From: an uncultured Collinsella sp.
GTDB lineage: Bacteria; Actinomycetota; Coriobacteriia; Coriobacteriales; Coriobacteriaceae
Direction of reading: 5' to 3'
DNA: 8,574 bases
Assembly: GCA_900549245.1 (NCBI GenBank)
Contig: URNQ01000066.1
Coordinates: 1 to 8,574, forward strand
This document shows, one piece after another, positions 6,085 to 8,574 of the stretch (its first letter is position 1; each line of letters opens with the position of its first letter). The position numbers were made by a program, and so were the translations under genes. Below the pieces are notes generated by a model. It was not told where the DNA came from and did no database searches. It saw nothing but the letters and a program-made list of their open reading frames with translations.

Positions 6085-7911
6085 TTAGGCCTCGCCTCCC
6101 TTCGTGACAGCGGCATCCGCGGTCGCTGCAGTGATTTTCCAGCTCGCGGCCTGTTCGTATTCGGCCCACATCTTGGCATACAGACCCTCTTGGGACAGCA
6201 ACTCGGCATGGGTGCCGGCCTCCTGCACGCTACCTTGGTTGAGCACCACGATCTTGTCGGCCCCCACCACGGTAGAAAGCCGGTGCGCGATCATAATGAC
6301 CGTGCGACCCGCCGCCAGCTTGCTAAAGGCGCGCTGGATGAGCGCCTCGTTCTCGGGGTCGGCAAACGCCGTGGCCTCATCGAGCACCACGATAGGAGCG
6401 TCTTTAAGGATCGCGCGGGCGAGTGCCACGCGCTGGACCTCGCCGCCCGAAAGATATGCTCCGCCGGCGCCGAGCATGGTGTTGATGCCCTGTGGGAGCT
6501 TGGCCACAATGTCGTCGCACTGAGCTGCGGAGAGGGCCGCACGCACTTCGTCGTCAGTGGCCGTAGGCTTGGAGGCGCGCACGTTATCGGCAAGTGTTTG
6601 CCGGAACAGCTGGTTGGTCTGGAACACGAAGGCGACCTGGTCCATAAGCTCGTTCGGATCCATATCGCGAACGTCCACACCGCCTACGAGCACTCGACCC
6701 GAGGAAACATCCCAAAAACGCGGGATCAGGCTTGCACAGGTTGACTTGCCGCCTCCCGAAGGACCCACAAGCGCGAGGGTACTACCCGCGGAAACGCTAA
6801 AACTCGCATGGTTGACGGCAGGCGCCTCGGCGCCCTCGTAGGTAAAGCTCACATCCTCAAATCGCACGTCGCTGCTGGCAGGGTACTTGGGTTGAGCGGG
6901 CACGGAGAGCTGCTTGGAATCCATGACGCTTCGGATGCGAGCCAGCGAATCGGCACTCATCTGAGACGCCTCGCCCACAAACATGAGCTTGGTCATGGCC
7001 GTCGGCACCACGGCCGAAAATATCGCGTAAAACGTGAAGTTGGCCATAAAATGCGCGAAGTCCGTCTCGCCCGGCGCCAACAGCAACGCCACGGGCAATA
7101 GGAATGCCACAAGACCATTGAGCGCGGTAAGGTTGAGTACCTGCGGACCTCGACAGAACGTGCCCGAATAGTTTTGCGCCATGTCGGCGTATTCGGCGAT
7201 CGCGTCGTGGAACGCCTTAAAGGAATAGACCGTCTGCTGAAACACCTTGACCACGGGAATGCCGCGTACGTATTCGGTACCGGTCTTGTTCATCTTGACC
7301 AGCGCGCCCATGTAGGCCTTCATAAACTCGCCGCCCTTGCCGCCCATCATGGTAGCCATGGCGCCAAGCGAAACGACGACCGAGATAAGGCACGCCGCGC
7401 CCAAACGCCAATCGAGGGCGAAAAGCAGCACGAGCAGACCTGCAACCATGGCGGTGGCGCCGGCGATATCGGGTAGCATGTGTGCGAGCAGCGTCTCGGT
7501 TGAGGCGGCGCATCCGTCTACGATACGGCGCAGCTCACCGGTGGCATGCGTGTCAAAGTAGCCGAGCGGCAGCTTAAGCAGATGCTCGCTCGTAGCCTTG
7601 CGGATATTGGACGCGCAGCGAAACGCGGATAGGTGCGTACACATGAGTCCCACGAAATAAACCACAATGCTCGCCAGGGCAAAGCCCACAGCCCACCAAC
7701 CATACATCGCGATGTCGGTGGCCTCGCTCCAGTTAGGCGCCACGGCGATAAGGTCTCGCGCAACAAACCAGATACACACGTACGGGCCAAAGCTCAGCAG
7801 CTGCGAGAGCGCCGAGAGAGCCATGCCCAAATATGTTAGGAATTTACGGTCGCCGGCATATGCAAGCAGCTCGCCGATGCCGCCGCCTTCCCTTTTTGAT
7901 CCCTTTGCCAT
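6085..7911 (-). CDS. ABC exporter half-transporter, permease plus ATPase (first subunit, YbtP/IrtA-like)
   Basis: A 608-aa half-transporter that starts at ATG 7909-7911 after an RBS AGAAAGGA (6-nt spacing). The transmembrane domain spans about residues 20-325, with hydrophobic segments near 27-50, 72-92, 146-186 and 262-310. NBD motifs: Walker A GPSGGGKST (383-391), Q-loop Q431, signature LSGGE (487-491), Walker B IVVLDE with catalytic E512, and switch His H543. The D-loop region reads ATAFADPENE rather than the usual SALD. As I recall, this sequence recurs in the siderophore-linked YbtP/YbtQ-type subfamily. The gene is first in the minus-strand run and its stop abuts the next gene's start, so the pair should form a heterodimer. 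A divergent, probably AraC-type, gene sits upstream. Iron-siderophore uptake is the leading hypothesis by analogy; no siderophore genes are visible. Confidence 0.93.
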   Translation of the reverse strand: MAKGSKREGGGIGELLAYAGDRKFLTYLGMALSALSQLLSFGPYVCIWFVARDLIAVAPNWSEATDIAMYGWWAVGFALASIVVYFVGLMCTHLSAFRCASNIRKATSEHLLKLPLGYFDTHATGELRRIVDGCAASTETLLAHMLPDIAGATAMVAGLLVLLFALDWRLGAACLISVVVSLGAMATMMGGKGGEFMKAYMGALVKMNKTGTEYVRGIPVVKVFQQTVYSFKAFHDAIAEYADMAQNYSGTFCRGPQVLNLTALNGLVAFLLPVALLLAPGETDFAHFMANFTFYAIFSAVVPTAMTKLMFVGEASQMSADSLARIRSVMDSKQLSVPAQPKYPASSDVRFEDVSFTYEGAEAPAVNHASFSVSAGSTLALVGPSGGGKSTCASLIPRFWDVSSGRVLVGGVDVRDMDPNELMDQVAFVFQTNQLFRQTLADNVRASKPTATDDEVRAALSAAQCDDIVAKLPQGINTMLGAGGAYLSGGEVQRVALARAILKDAPIVVLDEATAFADPENEALIQRAFSKLAAGRTVIMIAHRLSTVVGADKIVVLNQGSVQEAGTHAELLSQEGLYAKMWAEYEQAASWKITAATADAAVTKGGEA

Positions 7912-7919
7912 GAGATTCC

Positions 7920-7951
7920 TTTCTAACGGCTTGAGAGTTAACCGTTAGAAA
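7920..7951. repeat. Perfect 10-bp inverted repeat in the divergent intergenic region
   Basis: TTTCTAACGG (7920-7929) and CCGTTAGAAA (7942-7951) are exact inverse complements separated by 12 nt. In the ABC mRNA this would be a hairpin whose 3' arm includes part of the ribosome binding site. On DNA it overlaps the -35 and spacer of the plus-strand promoter at 7931-7959. It could be an operator for both directions or a translational control hairpin. Confidence 0.65.
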
Positions 7952-7959
7952 CTTATCAT
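7931..7959 (+). promoter_or_regulatory. Promoter of the AraC-like gene
   Basis: TTGAGA (7931-7936) and TATCAT (7954-7959) are separated by exactly 17 nt, each matching five of six consensus bases. This gives a leader of about 65 nt before the plus-strand gene. The inverted repeat at 7920-7951 overlaps it, so the protein that binds there would control this promoter. Confidence 0.6.
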
Positions 7960-8031
7960 TGGCGTGTTAGCCGAGGCACACAATCGAGCCAGGCGTGGAC
8001 GTTTCCGCAAAGGAAGGGGACGCTTTTGAAA

Positions 8032-8574
8032 ATGCGGCGGGCAGCAACCGATATAACCGAGCTCTACGCACCGCAATTTGAGCAGTTTGGCCTGCAGCTT
8101 TCCGGCAAGGGCGCCGTCTTTACCGGTGAGGTGGCAAACGATCGGGCGCACGGACGCGCATGGATCATGCCCCTTTCCCCCACCTGCATCGTCATGGAGC
8201 ATTTCATTACCCCGATGCACAACATGCACCTAGCCGAATACACGCCCGAACCGTACGCGTGCGTGAGCGAGGTCAGCGCGCCCACGCTCATATGCATGCC
8301 CAAGGCTGGCATAACGCCTGCGAACCTTAAGCCACTGCGCGGGCCGTGGCCGAACAGCGCGGTGTGCAGCTTTATCCAAGATAGCTGCGGCGAGGAGCTA
8401 AGTCCGCTGTTTGCAGGGCAGCTTTATCACTCGCGCTCGGTGCTCTTTTTGCCTGGATTTTTTGACGAACTGGAGCACCGCTATCCCACCGAGTTCGCGG
8501 GAATCTTCGAGGCGTTTGCCGAGCCATGGCACGAGGAGGCGACGTCTGCCATCTGCCACACGCTGCGTCGGATT
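8032..8574 (+). CDS. Partial gene: probable N-terminal half of an AraC-family regulator
   Basis: The frame is open from ATG 8032-8034 to the window edge (181 codons, no stop). An in-frame TTG at 8026-8028 lies 6 nt after a purine-rich AAGGAAGGGG (8010-8019) and may be the true start; from the ATG that spacing is a long 12 nt. The visible part is soluble, with no membrane segments. A mostly beta-like first half (residues 15-90) is followed by a Cys-bearing segment and a helical region (FDELEHRYPTEFAGIFEAF). The layout fits a ligand-sensing domain ahead of an AraC-type HTH that would lie off the right edge. It resembles, from memory, regulators beside siderophore-type ABC pairs in related bacteria. 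The divergent placement next to the ABC pair supports a regulator analogous to YbtA. The DNA-binding domain is not visible, so family assignment is moderate. Confidence 0.6.
   Translation, partial: MRRAATDITELYAPQFEQFGLQLSGKGAVFTGEVANDRAHGRAWIMPLSPTCIVMEHFITPMHNMHLAEYTPEPYACVSEVSAPTLICMPKAGITPANLKPLRGPWPNSAVCSFIQDSCGEELSPLFAGQLYHSRSVLFLPGFFDELEHRYPTEFAGIFEAFAEPWHEEATSAICHTLRRI

Noticed and set aside
1..8574. CRISPR array, insertion sequence or prophage genes
   Set aside because: No regularly spaced repeats, transposase, integrase or phage structural genes were seen.

Overview
The window looks like chromosomal DNA of a high-GC anaerobic actinobacterium of the Coriobacteriia, most likely Collinsella or a close relative. 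This is inferred from base composition, a one-piece tmRNA with an -ALAA tag, and the style of the metal ATPase and siderophore-type ABC exporter proteins. It rests on recollection of the families, not on a search.

Layout, left to right. (1) 1-132: a GC-rich stem-loop, a 17-nt inverted copy of the tmRNA 3' end, and an intrinsic terminator. (2) 133-496, minus strand: a complete ssrA (tmRNA) gene with encoded CCA and tag DNNSSFEPMALAA. (3) 736-1170, plus strand: a small helical protein that I do not recognise. (4) Five minus-strand genes. In transcription order they are an ABC exporter half (7911-6085), its partner half (6084-4327), a small glycine-rich membrane protein (4131-3886), a P1B-type metal ATPase (3867-1792) and a PIN-domain protein (ending at 1229). 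(5) From 8032 to the right edge, plus strand: the N-terminal part of a divergent gene that looks like the sensor half of an AraC-family regulator.

Two functional modules stand out. The first is an ABC heterodimer, with start and stop codons abutting, transcribed divergently from a probable AraC-type regulator. This matches the arrangement of siderophore-linked YbtP/YbtQ-YbtA-like systems. Their shared 120-bp intergenic region carries a perfect 10-bp inverted repeat overlapping a good plus-strand promoter. The second is a metal-ATPase module. It has its own near-consensus promoter, a 20-bp near-palindrome at the predicted transcription start whose half-sites resemble DtxR/IdeR-type boxes, a structured leader of about 130 nt, a tiny membrane protein and an unusual P1B ATPase with Ser-Cys-Ala in place of the usual CPC motif. 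A strong intrinsic terminator closes the module, and the orphan PIN gene begins inside or just after it.

The best candidate for something little described is the small membrane protein plus SCA-type ATPase behind a metalloregulator-like operator. The inverted tmRNA 3'-end copy next to ssrA is the other unexplained structure.
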